DNA of 64,000 nt from Daphnia pulex (GCF_021134715.1 NC_060024.1:6758001-6822000); one strand, 5' to 3'. Shown: positions 22,208 through 34,069, counted from the first letter of the stretch. Numbers and translations: made by a program. The notes: generated from the sequence alone by a model not told the origin.

Positions 22208-23055
22208 CACTGTTAAAAAGGGTACCAATTTTTGGGGGTTGCCAACCACCAAAAATTTGTAAATGCACGAAATTTTGACTTTTTTCGAAAATTCTGGGGT
22301 TTTACGTACCACTTTCATTTTTTCAAATTTAACTACAAATATTTGGGGAAAATTACCCCCAAATTTTTGGGCATGGCCAGACATTTAGGGAGTGCATAAT
22401 ATATAAGCATACTTGGGACATAGATTTTAGTCATGATTAGCAAAGTAATCCCGCCGGCAACCGGCAGAGACATAATGACAAGTTCAGCTTTTCTATAAAC
22501 TATGCAGCAGCGATAGAATTATTTCAAGTACATTTAAAATTTTTATAGTTTATTCATTTTTATATTAATCAAAGTATTTGCAAACTACTTGTCAAGTAGA
22601 TCAATTTTTCAACTTGAAATATTTTCAAGCGTGCATCCCTTTCCTTAAAAATTATATCGATTTCTGAAAACGTAAGTATTCTAACGTATAATATTAAGTA
22701 TAAGTGCTAGTATTCTCGACAAACACGCCCGCTACCCTCTAACTCTTATTTTCTATACTAACAAAGACTATAAAACTTTTCTGAAGTCCTTACGTACAGG
22801 AAATCAAATCTGATTCATAAATATCTAACTTGTAAATAAGTCAAATGGTGTAGTGGTTAGCGAGCTGAGATAGCAAGTCAAAGGTTCAAGGTTCGATCCT
22901 GGCCCTGGTCGGAACTTTTATTTGTCTTCTATACAACCCCGAACGTTTCGTATTGCGATACGATACAAATTTTTCGGGTTTGGGAACCCCAGATCTGGTT
23001 TGGTCAGAATTTAGGGCGTTTAACCCCGAAATAGTTGTTAAGTTTTTTAACAGTG
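22208..23055. mobile_element. CACTG-ended DNA transposon, copy 1 (848 bp)
   Basis: The element begins CACTGTTAAAAA and ends TTTTTTAACAGTG, flanked by TC on both sides. The unoccupied site is preserved near 43811-43845 (ATTAACGTCATT), which fixes the ends and the 2-bp duplication. It has no transposase ORF. CACTG ends with 2-3 bp duplications fit the CACTA/EnSpm (CMC) group, which is an inference. A second copy in the opposite orientation lies at 24799-26502. Confidence 0.8.
22841..22912 (+). other. tRNA-like module inside the CACTG element
   Basis: It contains TGGTGTAGTGG (22846-22856), a full match to the pol III A box, and GGTTCGATCCT (22890-22900), a B box with one mismatch, 33 bp apart. 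The acceptor stem does not pair well, so it is not a functional tRNA. The module is also present in copy 2, inverted, near 24950-25015. Confidence 0.6.
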
Positions 23056-23109
23056 TCATTTCGATCGAAAAGTTAATCGCAATCAATCCTAAAACCTTTA
23101 CAATAAAAG

Positions 23110-23650
23110 ATTTCTAAAAATAACAGCATAGGCCTAGTCGATCCATGTCATAATATTCAATAAAATTTTACCTCCATCATCGACCGATGAATAAGGATCC
23201 GGCAATTTGCCCTGATTGCTTTTAAGCCTGACCTCGTCCGCGTACATGCTTTCCACTTTCAATGCCAGCCGGATCCATCCGCACGGGCGATATGTAGCTA
23301 TGCTGGATGACTCTGCCCTGGCAGATATTAAATCCTTAATCGCAGATGCGGCTGAAATCGTGCTGCTTGTAGGGCTAAGGCTCGTCAAACTATAATCAGG
23401 AGCCAAATGGATACTTCGGCAGCCGCCGGATGATAATGATCCATCACCTCTCAGCCGGAGTAGGCCTAAAGTAACAAAATGCTCTCTCCTGGACGATGCC
23501 GTTTTAGTCTTGCAAAGTTTCCAGAATCTCGTCGTCGGTCATTCGGCAATTGTTGCTAGCTCACTGTAAGGAATTCCTATAAAACAAAATTATTTCAAAC
23601 TTAGTTAAAACAATTGTTAGACTTTAATTATTTCAATTGAAAAATGTTGG
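23110..23650 (-). repeat. Duplicated flank module with a short conserved ORF, copy 2
   Basis: It matches 1791-2300 with small indels. The minus-strand frame here (23134-23406) keeps RLKSNQGKLPDPYSS but diverges on either side, which argues for a decayed exon. Confidence 0.45.
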
Positions 23651-23984
23651 AATAAATCAAATGAATCGATTTAATAGAATGAACGGATAATAATAGATGG
23701 TTAATTAATAAGAACGTAAAAGTAGAGTTTCATTTTTCGTTCAACTCCATAGTAGCACTGGTTACACAATCACAATGATAGCGCTAGTTCTCATTTTAAC
23801 CGCTAGTTGCTTACTCAAACTGTTAGGAATATTTGTAATACATTTTTTGGTTTAAAAAAAAAGTATTACACTTTAATTAAATATTACTACTGAAAAATGT
23901 TGGAATAAATGAAATGAATCGATTCAAGTTAAAAAAATTGTTGAATTAATAATTAAATTGGGGTAAAACCACTTTAAATCGGGT

Positions 23985-24082
23985 GCAATGAGATGTGCGG
24001 ATGCGTTGACTCGCTGCACGAATGCATAAAGGGGGATGCTGTTGGAGGGTAAAAATCAAACGATAATCGACGATAATTCAAA
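23985..24082 (+). promoter_or_regulatory. Conserved core promoter of interrupted coiled-coil gene
   Basis: Same block as 8168-8267, with CATAAAG at 24025-24031, 52-58 bp before the ATG. Confidence 0.6.
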
Positions 24083-24798
24083 ATGGAAGGACATACCTTG
24101 AATCTTGTGCGCTTAATAGTTTTGACACTGCTGCTTACCCCAACCATGCAGCACCAAGTTAATACCCATGAAGCGGATCCACCATCCTGTTTTTGTGAAA
24201 CTACCGTTAGTCGCGTTAATGAAGATTCAACAACTTCAATAACGAGTGGCGAAACCTACCATCAGGAGTCTAAAAACACCAAACTTCCCAGACTGATTCA
24301 TTCGAAAACTATTGATGGCAATAAATCAGAACTTACCGATGAAATTCCGTCAACCAACCCGACATTCTTACCTGAATTCCCCAAAGTTTTACCCAATGTC
24401 CAAGGTAGTTCCGACACAAACATGGGAACTATTCTGGAAAACCATTTACGAAGGACTCCCTCTACAGCAGATGAGATGATTATAGTTGGCAAAATTTATA
24501 ACTTTGCAGCTGCTGAAACCGTTAAAGCGGGGGAGATGAAGTCAGAAAGTAATCAGGGCGAAGTCTACCGTCTTCAAGGCAAACTGGACACGGCCCTGGC
24601 CGAGCAGGAGAGATTGCGCAGCGAGAGTGACAAAACCCAGCTACTGGCGTCCAGGGCCCGCGAGGATATCCGCAAAGCGAATGATGAGCTGCAGAACGTC
24701 AGGAAGAGCCAGCTGGACAGGGCCCAGCTGCAGCTCTCCAAGTCCGAGGAACACGAGAAGAAGTTCGAGGTGGAGCTGGAGGTGCTACAGGAGCGAAA

Positions 24799-26502
24799 CA
24801 CTGTTAAAAAACTTCCCAACTATTTCGGGGTTAAACGCCCTAAATTCTCGGCAAATGAGATCTGGGGTTCCCAAACCCGAAATATTTGTATCGTATCGCA
24901 ATACGAAACGTTCGGGGTTGTATAGAAGATGAATAAAAGATTCGACTTGAGCCAGGATCGAACCTTCAACCTTCGACTTGCTAGCTTAGCTCGCTAACCA
25001 CTCGACCATTTGACTTATTTAATTGACTGATATTTATGAATTACATTTTGATTTCCTGTACGTAAGGACTTTGAAAGTTTTATAGTCTTTGTTAGCATAG
25101 AAAATAAGAGTTAGAGGGTAGCGGGCGTGTTTGTCAAAAATACTAGTACTTAGACTTAATATTATACGTTAGACTACTTAGTTTAGTTTTCAGAAATCGA
25201 TATAATTTTTTAAGGAAAAGGATGCACGCTTGAAAATACTTCAAGTTGAAAATGTGATTGATTGATGTGATTGAAAAATTTTAAATGCACTTGAAATAAT
25301 TCTATCGCTGCTGCATAGTTTAGAGAAAAGCTGAACTTGTCATTATTTCTCTGCCGGTTGCCGACTGGATTGCTTTGCTAATCATGACTAAAATCTATGT
25401 CCCAAGCAGGCCTATGCACTACCTAAATGTCTGGCCATGCCCAAAAATTTGGGGGTAGTTTTCCCCAAATACAGTACCCACCAAACTATTAGGTACACCC
25501 CCCTATTTTCAATGCATTCTTATGGCACTACGTGTCCTAGAAAAAATGCAATAACTCTTGAACCGCTTGGGCCAGATTTTTTTCCTTTTGGCCCTGAGTA
25601 GATCTAATGATGATCTACATTTTTTCTACACATGAAGTTGTCGTAGGATTAACCCCCACGGCGCTACGGTATCGTTCAGTTTATTAGGTACACCCGTTTT
25701 CCCCCCATATGCGCCGTGTTAAATACGGCGTTTTCCAAAATTTACAAAAAATACTAAAAATCAAGCTAAAATCTTTTTCTTTGTGCCAAAAGATGCAGAA
25801 TTCTTCACTCTATACGAATGTAAAGAATAATTTACAATCAAATCAACTCAGAGAACCCTTCCCTATACCTCAAAGTTTTCCACTTCAAAATTTGTACTTT
25901 TTTCAACAAACTTGCACTTTCGCCAGCAGAGGGCGCCCAATTTCGCCAAATTTTGAAGTGGAAAACTTTGAGGTATAGGGAAGGGTTCTCTGAGTTGGTT
26001 TGATTGTAAATTATTCTTTACATTCGTATAGAGTGAAGAATTCTGCATCTTTTGGCACAAAGAAAAAGATTTTAGCTTGATTTTTAGTATTTTTTGTAAA
26101 TTTTGGAAAACGCCGTATTTAACACGGCGCATATGGGGGGAAAACGGGTGTACCTAATAAACTGAACGATACCGTAGCGCCGTGGGGGTTAATCCTACGA
26201 CAACTTCATGTGTAGAAAAAATGTGGATCATCATTAGATCTACTCAGGGCCAAAAGGAAAAAAATCTAGCCCAAGCGGTTCAAGAGTTATTGCATTTTTC
26301 TAGGACACGTAGTGCCATAAGAATGCATTGAAAATAGGGGGGTGTACCTAATAGTTTGGTGGGTACTGTATTTGTAGTTAAATTTGAAAAAATGAAAGTG
26401 GTACGTAAAACCCCAGAATTTTCGAAAAAAGTCAAAATTTCGTGCATTTACAAATTTTTGGTGGTTGGCAACCCCCAAAAATTGGTACCCTTTTTAACAG
26501 TG
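24799..26502. mobile_element. CACTG-ended DNA transposon, copy 2, inside a coiled-coil gene
   Basis: It begins CACTGTTAAAAAACTT and ends TTTTTAACAGTG, flanked by AA duplicates (24797-24798 and 26503-26504). The empty site is seen in the paralogue near 578-580. It is inverted relative to copy 1. Without the foldback element nested in it, it is 805 bp long. Confidence 0.85.
25472..26368. mobile_element. Foldback element with Tc1/mariner-like ends (897 bp)
   Basis: It is an almost perfect inverted repeat: arms of roughly 420 bp around a short centre near 25900-25950. The ends are CAGTACCCACC and GGTGGGTACTG, flanked by TA on both sides (25470-25471 and 26369-26370). The empty TA site is present in CACTG copy 1 near 22340. 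TA duplications and CAGT ends fit the Tc1/mariner superfamily. There is no transposase; mirrored ORFs on the two strands simply reflect the palindrome. Confidence 0.85.
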
Positions 26503-27444
26503 AAGGAGAAGAGCTGGAGCGAGAGATATCAAGCCTCAAACGAGAGCGATCGAACCTACAGCGAATGGCAGCTAGCTTACAAAGAGTGGGAGCGAGTCGA
26601 CAGCGAGATAAAGAAGCTACCCAAGATAGACTCGATAATACATTTGCCGATCGATAAAAATCAAATCCAAAATTTGATTGACGCGTACCAGCTGAACGAA
26701 AAGAGAGCATGCGCTGAATCCCAGCGTAATATGGGTTATGCAACGGCGGCGGCGTCGTTGGAGAAATATCTATGGAAGAAAGTGGAAGTGGATATGATCT
26801 CGGAGATGTACGAACGGCACCGGGTGGAGCTGGGCCGTGTCCGGTCAGAACGCCAGCGCTACCAGACCGAGTATTTACATTTACAAAAGGAAGAAATGGA
26901 CCGGTTGGCCGCCCGCATCGTCAACTACCAGCAGGATCGGCACGAGTGGACCAAGGAAGAGCAGGACAAGTTGGACATGAAACGGCGGATCGCTCTGATG
27001 ACCAAGACCAGCAGCGACCAGCAGGAACGCTGCCAAATAGAGATGGAGCGACTCCGCTGTGAAAACGAGAAAGTCAAGGACAAGTACAACAGCTCGCAGA
27101 CGGATTTGGTGCGGATAACGCAGAAGCTGGAACAGGAGGAGCAGGACAAGGAAAAACTCAAAGTCAAGTTCCAGGAGAGCAGCCAGGCTTCGCAGAAAGA
27201 GTTGGATCGATTGGTGGAGGAGCGCGAGAAATTGGCCAAGGAGATCCTGACGACCAAGACGGAAAACGAGCGGTTGCGTAAAGAGCTCGAGTCCAGCCAG
27301 CAAGGAGCCAAAGAGGAGGTGATCAAGTTGCAGAACATAATCGTTTCTATGCAAAACGAGCTGGACCGGCTCAACGTCGAGTGGGAGAAAACGCTCTCAG
27401 CCTACATTATGTCGCATGGTAAAGAAGCAGCAGTTAGAGATTAA

Positions 27445-27969
27445 TTGAATGGCGGCCCGCTATTCGTTACTTCCTCTTGAAATAGAACGTTGACTTAATG
27501 CTAAATGTGTTTGAATCCATCATTGTTTCTGTAGACAAACATTTGACTCCTCCCGTGCTTACGCAGATTGCGTTCAACGATGATTTTAAAAAATAAAAAG
27601 TCTTATATAAGAAAACCTATATGTATTTTGTTTTATTTTCCTTCGGCATCAGTGGCGTATTGCAAGTAGCAGCCAACGACACTCGAAATAGACGTCGTTG
27701 CCCCTTTCTTTACGCTCATGAATAGAATATTCATTCATCGACTTTTAATATTTTTTATTAATTGAATTATTATTATTTTTAAATTATAGAAACAATCACT
27801 CTATAATAGGAAATTTGTCTTTGTGGGGTTGATATCAACCGATATCAACCGACAATTTCAGTCATTCAATTTCAGTCAAGAGGGCAAGCAAAATTACTTA
27901 TTGCAAACTTGCTATAAGTTTGCAATAAGTAATTTGCAAGTCAAGCTTTTCCTGCTGGTTGTCAACTAC
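27445..27969. other. 3' flank of coiled-coil gene
   Basis: It matches 1284-1790 with small differences. No gene is seen. Confidence 0.5.
27592..27597 (+). terminator. Poly(A) signal, second short-form copy
   Basis: AATAAA in the conserved 3' flank, equivalent to 1431-1436. Confidence 0.5.
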
Positions 27970-29115
27970 AAAAAAATCGACTTCGACGTAAGCAGTCGTA
28001 AGCTATTATTAACCGATCCCAGTGTAACGTATAAAACCTACAATGTCTAACCATTTCCCCATGATTGCCGACAACCACAACATGTAAGAAACTCCAAAAG
28101 TTATGCAATGTATAGGGAAAGGCATTCCCCTATACGCGTCCACAACACTCACGCAGAGCCATTCATCATGGGGTCTGACACTTGAACCAAAAAGTGAAGT
28201 ACAACTTGTAATTTTGCCAGTACACGGGGAAGGTGACTTGGATGTTTTGGTTGCCAATGCTTTTTATTTATCAGCAGCGATATGGACATTCGATAGATGT
28301 AAAAAGGCAGGGGAACGTTTGACTTACAATGGCAACAGGCACAGATCAGCATCGGTTGAATTTTGAACAAACGAATCGTGATTAGAATAATTGAATTTCA
28401 CATTTGTTTTACTTCTCTGAATTTTGCGAATAAATGGCTGCCGAAAAATATCAGGATTCTCATGGAATGGATTATATAACCAAATAATGGTATAACAACA
28501 AGAGCGACATATCACAAAATCATATTTTGTAATGACAAGATGCAATCGAGATTGTTGGAATCTGGCGGCAGTGGTGGCTCATCTTCGACCGGCTCGGTCT
28601 CCATAATCATCTGGACGTCTGGGCGTGTCAGATCAAATTCCATCATCGTCGCCACCGACTTCAAAAGGGCGTAGACGTCGTTCTCTTGGCTGGTCGTCCA
28701 CTTCTTGGCCGGCGATCCTCTGCCATCGTCCTGCAGGGCGAGCTGGGCCTTTTTGAGCAAGTGCTGGCACGTCTGCAGACGTGTCAGATTGAGGTTCGAC
28801 GCTCAACATGGTGAGACACTGACGCAGGAGATCCAGGCGACGCCACTGGAACAAGGCGTCTTTCAGACACTGGACGCTCCAACATCCTTCGATTTGGGCC
28901 GTCGCCTGTTGCTCCAAACTCTTGACCTGAACGGCCTGGTGACTAGCTCTCAAATCGTCGGCCCACTCTTTCTGCAGCTTCACTTGGGCCGGCTGATTGT
29001 TGACCGTTGAATAGGAATAACTCCGCTCCAGGTCGCCCTTGAATACGGCCGACAGGCAGCAGAGGTAATACATGCGCTGGTACATCCTCCATTGATCCTC
29101 GACGCTTTTATCGTT
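27970..29115. repeat. Segmental duplication A, copy 1 (pairs with about 43885-44995)
   Basis: Near-identical sequence in the same orientation, holding the ZNFX1-like 3' end and its downstream flank. Similarity to copy 2 ends abruptly at about 29115. Confidence 0.8.
28512..29115 (-). pseudogene. ZNFX1-like C-terminal fragment
   Basis: It corresponds to the last about 200 residues of the gene at 44398-48117, including SVEDQWRMYQRMYYLC and the terminal DCILSLQNMIL. A one-base insertion at about 28775 (CTGCAGACG against CTGGGACG) splits the frame into two overlapping ORFs, and everything upstream of about 29115 is gone. A 3-bp insertion near 29055 is in frame. No promoter or helicase domain remains. 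Confidence 0.85.
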
Positions 29116-29137
29116 CATTTGTAGCTTTTCTGTTAAG

Positions 29138-30860
29138 TTCATTACAAACTAAAATTTCACAACACCCACTTTTTCACAACCGCAAGTCAACTGTTGTCAA
29201 ATCTTGTTAACCTTATTCTTGATAAGAATGAGCATAATTTTGTAACAAGAATATTTCTTCCTGAAAAAAAGGCTATAGCTACCTATCCACTTTTTGTGCT
29301 CATAAATTCAGTAGGTTAACTTTTATCCTTTTATTTGTCATCCCATCAAAAACGATTGACTAAGAAAAATTGAATTTACCCAAGAATGTTATCTTATTTA
29401 TTTTCAGAATACAGGTCTATTTGTTATTTTTGTAAAAATATGTTGGTCGTCCGTCTTGATGTTAGGACCCCCTCCCACCCGACTCTCTTGGTCTGTTTAC
29501 TCCCTGCTGATCGAGTTTCATTCATTTATTTAACTAAACAGTTGCGTCGTATTACCGCCCACCGGCCCACCCTCTTTGGACTGAAAAGGTGTTGGGGTAA
29601 TAAGCAAGACGAAATAAGAGAAAGAGAATGATGCATGCATATCGGCGTTAAATATCCAACTTGCGTGGCAGGCGAGGCCGGGCCGGGCCCCGGAAAACTC
29701 TCAGCGCTGCTTCATTCGGCCACCACCCGCCACGGAGAAAGGACATGTCCTTTAATTTTGCCGTGTATTCGTTTTGCCGGATTTTGATTTGAAACAAGTT
29801 TCAGATAAAAATCCGGCAAAAGTGAAAACTGGCAAAATTGGACTGACATGTCATCTTTTATTTTTTGAGGGAGGCCGTTGTGCGTGCTTTATCGGGCTCT
29901 TCCGGGTCATTTTTATTTAGCCGATTTATCTGGCTGCGTTGCCAGATAAATCGGTTATATATAAAACAGATCCTGAAGAGCTCTATAATAGTTTTTTGGG
30001 AAGGGGGGAAAGATGAGTCAATATGAAGGTGGTAGGGGTGTTAAATTCATACATTCAATACATTCCCTTATATACGAGGGATCACGCTGAGAGGGGGTGG
30101 ATGGGGTTAACGAAAATGATACGTGGTCGAATAGCCTACTTGCCCATCTCTTCATTCGTTGTGATATAGATGGTTGGCCATGACCTTTTAGTTCTGGCAC
30201 TCGTTGATGGTCCATGTGCGGGCAAATTCGTTGGAACTGTTTTCGTATAGACGTCAAGCGTGACGTCGGGGTAGGAAGTCGGGGCCTTCTCTTTAGGCCT
30301 ATTGGCTCAAGCGAGAAGAAAGACCCATAAAAATGAAAGCAATCAGCACCAAGATTAGTGGGATTAGGAATGATGATATTTCCAGTCGTTGCTTGAACCA
30401 CAGCTTAAACAGGGAAGCGGTGTCGAGCGGCTCGAGCGAAAAAAGTTGATGGGGAATTATCCCACCGTAAAGGTTGTGAACCGTTTGGTTCAGCTGTATT
30501 GGAATAAGCCGAATAAGCACATTAGAAATTATATAGGACCAGAAAATTAAAAAAAAAACACCGAATTTCTAAAATGTTTAGCTACATAGGCTATCGCTGT
30601 TTCCAAATTGGATAAGCTGTTGTAAAAGATCGCTTCCACGACCCATGTAGAAGGTAGATATCCAGTTGTTGTGTGTGTGCATTATATAATGGGCTCTTGG
30701 CATGGTTTTGGCATGAAAAATGGGGAAGGGAGGCAAGGGGGGGGGAGTCAATATTAAGAGGGTAGGGGTGTATAGAGGCGCTAGAGGCGTTTTCATTGGG
30801 TAGGCCTACTGTAATTGTGATGATGCAATTACGTTTAATCAATTGGATTTAAGGGGCCAA
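29138..30860. repeat. Segmental duplication B, copy 1 (pairs with about 51722-53350)
   Basis: Same order and orientation as copy 2, with small indels. It contains the double-hairpin module and, on the minus strand, frames such as 30299-30520 whose C-terminal part is a strong hydrophobic segment after LFKLWFKQRLE. The preceding conserved piece near 30600-30680 includes YMGRGSDLLQQLIQFGN. These may be exons of an unrecognised membrane protein gene present in both copies. Confidence 0.6.
29695..30005. repeat. Double-hairpin repeat module, copy 1
   Basis: It contains hairpin 1 at 29772-29821 (arm TTTTGCCGGATTTTGAT, small loop) and hairpin 2 at 29921-29954 (arm CCGATTTATCTGGC, loop TGCGTT). The module recurs at 31024-31330 and 52272-52580. 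Confidence 0.7.
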
Positions 30861-31023
30861 CCTGGCGGTTAAGGTTTGAAAGTTGGTGGAGCACCAGCAC
30901 TGGTGAAAACGGGTTAATTCCTTACGCGCTGGAGGATTACATGCTGGTATATACTTCTATAGCTGTCTTCTACCCTGGGAGAGTCCTATGCCCATCTGCT
31001 CGTTGGGATAAATAATTGAATAA

Positions 31024-31330
31024 AGCGCTGCTTCATTCGGCCACCACCCGCCACGGAGAAAGGACATGTAGTTCGATTTTGTCGTATTCGTTTTGCCGGA
31101 TTTTGATTTGAAACAAGTTTCAGATCAAAATCCGGCAAAAGTGAAAACTGGCAAAATTGGACTGACATGTCATCTTTTATTTTTTGAGGGAGGGCCGTTG
31201 TGGTCTGCTTTATCGGGATCTTCAGGGTCTTTTTTATTTAGCCGATTTATCTGGCTGCGTTGCCAGATAAATCGGTTATATAAAACAGATCCTGAAGAGC
31301 TCTATAATAGTTTTTTGGGAAAGGGGGGAA
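31024..31330. repeat. Double-hairpin repeat module, copy 2
   Basis: Hairpin 1 at 31091-31140 and hairpin 2 at 31242-31275; the arms of hairpin 1 differ at one position only. It lies only about 1.3 kb from copy 1 in the same orientation. Confidence 0.7.
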
Positions 31331-31539
31331 AGAGGGAAGTCAATATATGAAGGGGGTAGGGGTGTTAAATTCAAGTTAAAAATTAAAATTCAATTCAATT
31401 TAAATGTTTTCTTACATCATTTTCCAGTTAAATTGCGAATGCCAAGTTTTGTAATTTTTCTATATCTCTTTATTTAATGATAAAGATGTTATTTGTTGAA
31501 GCAATGAATTATTGAAATGAAGAATGAATGAAATGGAGG

Positions 31540-31755
31540 ATTTAACGAAATGTGCTAAAACGTACAGGTTGACGTACACGTCGTCGTCGACTTTAAAAAC
31601 AAAATCAATTTGAGGACAGTTGTTGTGCAACCAGTTGAATGGTTGTATCTGAATGATGTCGTTATTGCTGGTGTTTTCTTCCTCAATTCTCTGTTGAGTC
31701 AAATTTGCTTCTGCCCGCCCTAATACAAAAGCAAAGTGAATCCTGCTGCCCATAT
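31540..31755 (-). pseudogene. Truncated GT31 glycosyltransferase fragment
   Basis: It encodes RIHFAFVLGRAEANLTQQ and KVDDDVYVNLYVLAHFVKS, matching the central catalytic region of the gene at 4975-6980. The segment with NLPLKM between them has been deleted. There is no N-terminus, stem or C-terminal exon. The DXD motif is preserved, but the fragment cannot encode an enzyme. Confidence 0.85.
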
Positions 31756-31765
31756 AGTCTGGGAG

Positions 31766-32140
31766 CTGGGCGCCAGAAACGTGACAATGATTTAGCAAAA
31801 GGTTTGAGGCTAAAATATGGTTAGGGGGGGGGGGGTATGACACACACGAAAAGCCACGTCTGTCGACTGGCGGCCGGGGCGTTCAAGCGTGACGAAGAAC
31901 AACACTAGATGTAGCTGTTTTTGACAATTGCGTCGTCTGCTATTTATTTGCTTCTTCTCGTCGTGACTTTTTTTACTGAAGTCACAGTTAATTATAGATT
32001 CCAATAAGTATTTCCAAGTTAAAAAAAGGAAAGCAAGGAGGACCGAATTGAAACTAAGAAAAAAGCTCACGGGGAACGCCGTGATGGTAAATAGGCCTAT
32101 TTGTTCGGCATATTTGAAGATGTAAACAGAATCTAACAAT
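31766..32140. other. Unassigned sequence with a G run
   Basis: A G run occurs near 31827. No gene is recognised. Confidence 0.4.
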
Positions 32141-33090
32141 GGTGGTCCGCACTTTCAAGAGATGGATGCCCGCCAAGGTAACCCCAGGATATCCTATTAG
32201 TAACAAGGCAGCAATAAAACATTTTCACAGGTAAATCGGTTTGGTTCATCAAAGATTAATCAAAACTTTTCTAAAGTATCTTTCAGTGCTTACAAAATTT
32301 ATGTTCCCTTGCTGTTAACAATTTCCTTTTGTTGGTTTTTTTTCAGGACCTAAGATTTGGCAACCAAAAAGCTGCATATTCCATTATTAGTAGAAGGACT
32401 CCCCTAGAATCCCCATCGATCATGGTAGCCAATACTGGAGAAACTACTCTACACCAAGCACGCTAATACAAAACTTGACACGTCAGGGGCCCGTCACCAT
32501 CGTCACGGGTAATGCGTTATCAATTCATTTTAGCAATAATTGAATATAAAAATAATTTTTTTCTCGATAAATGTAGGTAAAAAACGAAGGGTTCTTTTCT
32601 ATGAAATGCAATAACGACATAAACTCAATAATAGATATCGCGAAAGTGGCTGACCTTTTTTTTGACTGATGCTTCGTTTGGCTTTGGAATGGAAATTTTT
32701 GAATTTCTGAAAACGTTTCAGGCAAGATTTACTGAAGCATACTATACTTCTTTTGTTCAAAATTAACGATCTTGAACGATTATTATGTGCATGGATTTAG
32801 CTGAGTAATGGCCGTGGACTCCGATCTGTGTGGATGGAAAGAGCTGCGTCTTCCGGATGGGAAAAACCAGGCAGGTGTGGCGTAAAAAGGATTTGGTCGA
32901 AATCGGGAGTCTAGCGCGATAAAGGTAGCTAATACACGTCAAGTATTAAGGGAATCGGGGGACTCGCTATCGTTGGAAACAGCTAGCTATTAGGGAACTA
33001 TGATGATTGATGAACCAGCGAGACGGGTGCATATTATATCCTTGATCGTTTGTTGCGTCCGTGATTCATTTTTAATACTGTTCATGTAAT

Positions 33091-33841
33091 ATGCAGAGTT
33101 TGGCATCCTTCACCAACGGCAGGCACCGCCTCAAACTGGAAGACTACGACACGCTGCATCCGCAAAAGGCCGTTTTCGTCAAGGAGAGTCAACTCGACTT
33201 TCATTCCAGCTTTCTCTCCACCATCGTCGATCGTCCGCAGAAAACTCTTCCGCAGCGGAATGAAAGGTGCTGTTATTACCTGAGAAGCCTTAAAAATTTA
33301 GAACGAATGACAGGAACATTATTTTTCAGTTCGATTCCGGGTGATCCTAACGCAATTAAATCTGAAACTTTACACGGATACATTCACCGTCTCGCTGCGC
33401 AACGAATATAGAAGCCTCAAGTGCACCACCATCGTAGTGGTCACGAAGCCGTAGAGCACATCCATCGCCACGGAAGTTCTCACGCTGAGACCATCATCGC
33501 GGAAAACAGTAAATTCAATTTCAAATTTCCCGTCAAATTTTTTTATTTTTCAAAAAAATTTCCGGATGCGCAGGAGAGAAAGCGGAATGATTCATTTCAT
33601 TTCTGATTGATTTTCTTGGCTTGTGTTGCAGGATTCAAAGTGGGGATCAGCACGGGGCGGATTCACGCCAGAGGATCAGTGGGCGTCGGAAGGTCTGCTC
33701 ACCTTCAAGAGGATCCTATTGGCGGGTTGGGCGAGGCGGCTTCAGATTTCGCTCCCAATTGCGGCAAACGTTTCCCTCGTCAATCGCTGCCACTCGATGA
33801 CTGAGAGCCCCAAGCCAATTGACGTCATCTCATCTCAATAA
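33091..33841 (+). pseudogene. Unrecognised duplicated gene, frameshifted copy
   Basis: Exon 33091-33275 encodes MQSLASFTNGRHRLK and FVKESQLDFHSSFLS, with a GT donor. The next exon begins after TTTTTCAG near 33330. In the second copy (55087-55452) it reads on through LNLKLYTDTITVSL; here two bases are missing (CCTAACGC against CCTATAACGC), shifting the frame. A further exon follows TTGCAG at 33632 (DSKWGSARGGF). I do not recognise the family. Confidence 0.5.
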
Positions 33842-34069
33842 ATTTTCTTTCTTTTTTTTTGTAAACGTGTGGATAGCTTACCACCTGGGAGATGATGTGA
33901 ATGTGAAAGTATACCTCTCAAATATAGTCAAATTATGAAATTTCTCAAATCTCTTTTGTTGAATTCCAGTTAAGAATCAAATAAATACGTAAACAAAAAA
34001 TGGTTGCCAAATGGTTTTTCTTACCCTTCCCCAGCTACACCGAAGCCAACACAGCCGTGAACCGACCAG

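Larger units (their letters stand above)
24083..27444 (+). pseudogene. Type A coiled-coil gene split by a nested transposon
   Basis: The left part, 24083-24798, starts MEGHTLN followed by a hydrophobic signal (LIVLTLLLTPTM) and PPSCFCETT. It then has the type A linker and coil up to LEVLQER. The right part, 26505-27444, resumes at EKSWSERYQASNESD and ends KEAAVRD. Removing 24799-26502 plus one 2-bp duplicate gives a continuous 552-codon frame including the stop, so the transposon is the only disrupting lesion. As it stands, translation would leave the coil and stop at about 24925 inside the element. The coil contains the block missing from the 3-1283 copy. A functional short product cannot be excluded. 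Confidence 0.8.

Noticed and set aside
22841-22912. Functional tRNA gene
   Set aside because: A and B boxes are present, but the acceptor arms do not pair and the sequence lies inside a transposon.
25709-26132. Two mirrored 89-aa ORFs on opposite strands
   Set aside because: They are the two arms of the foldback element; identity follows from the palindrome and there is no protein signature.
24799-26502. The insert as a normal intron of the coiled-coil gene
   Set aside because: Paralogues have no intron here, the ends are CACTG and CAGTG with an AA duplication, and there is no GT-AG pair at the junctions.
28009-28366. Opposed ORFs of 82 and 87 aa shared by 28009-28366 and 43793-44252
   Set aside because: Indels between the two copies are not consistently multiples of three and neither strand gives a known domain; more likely 3' flank of the ZNFX1-like gene.
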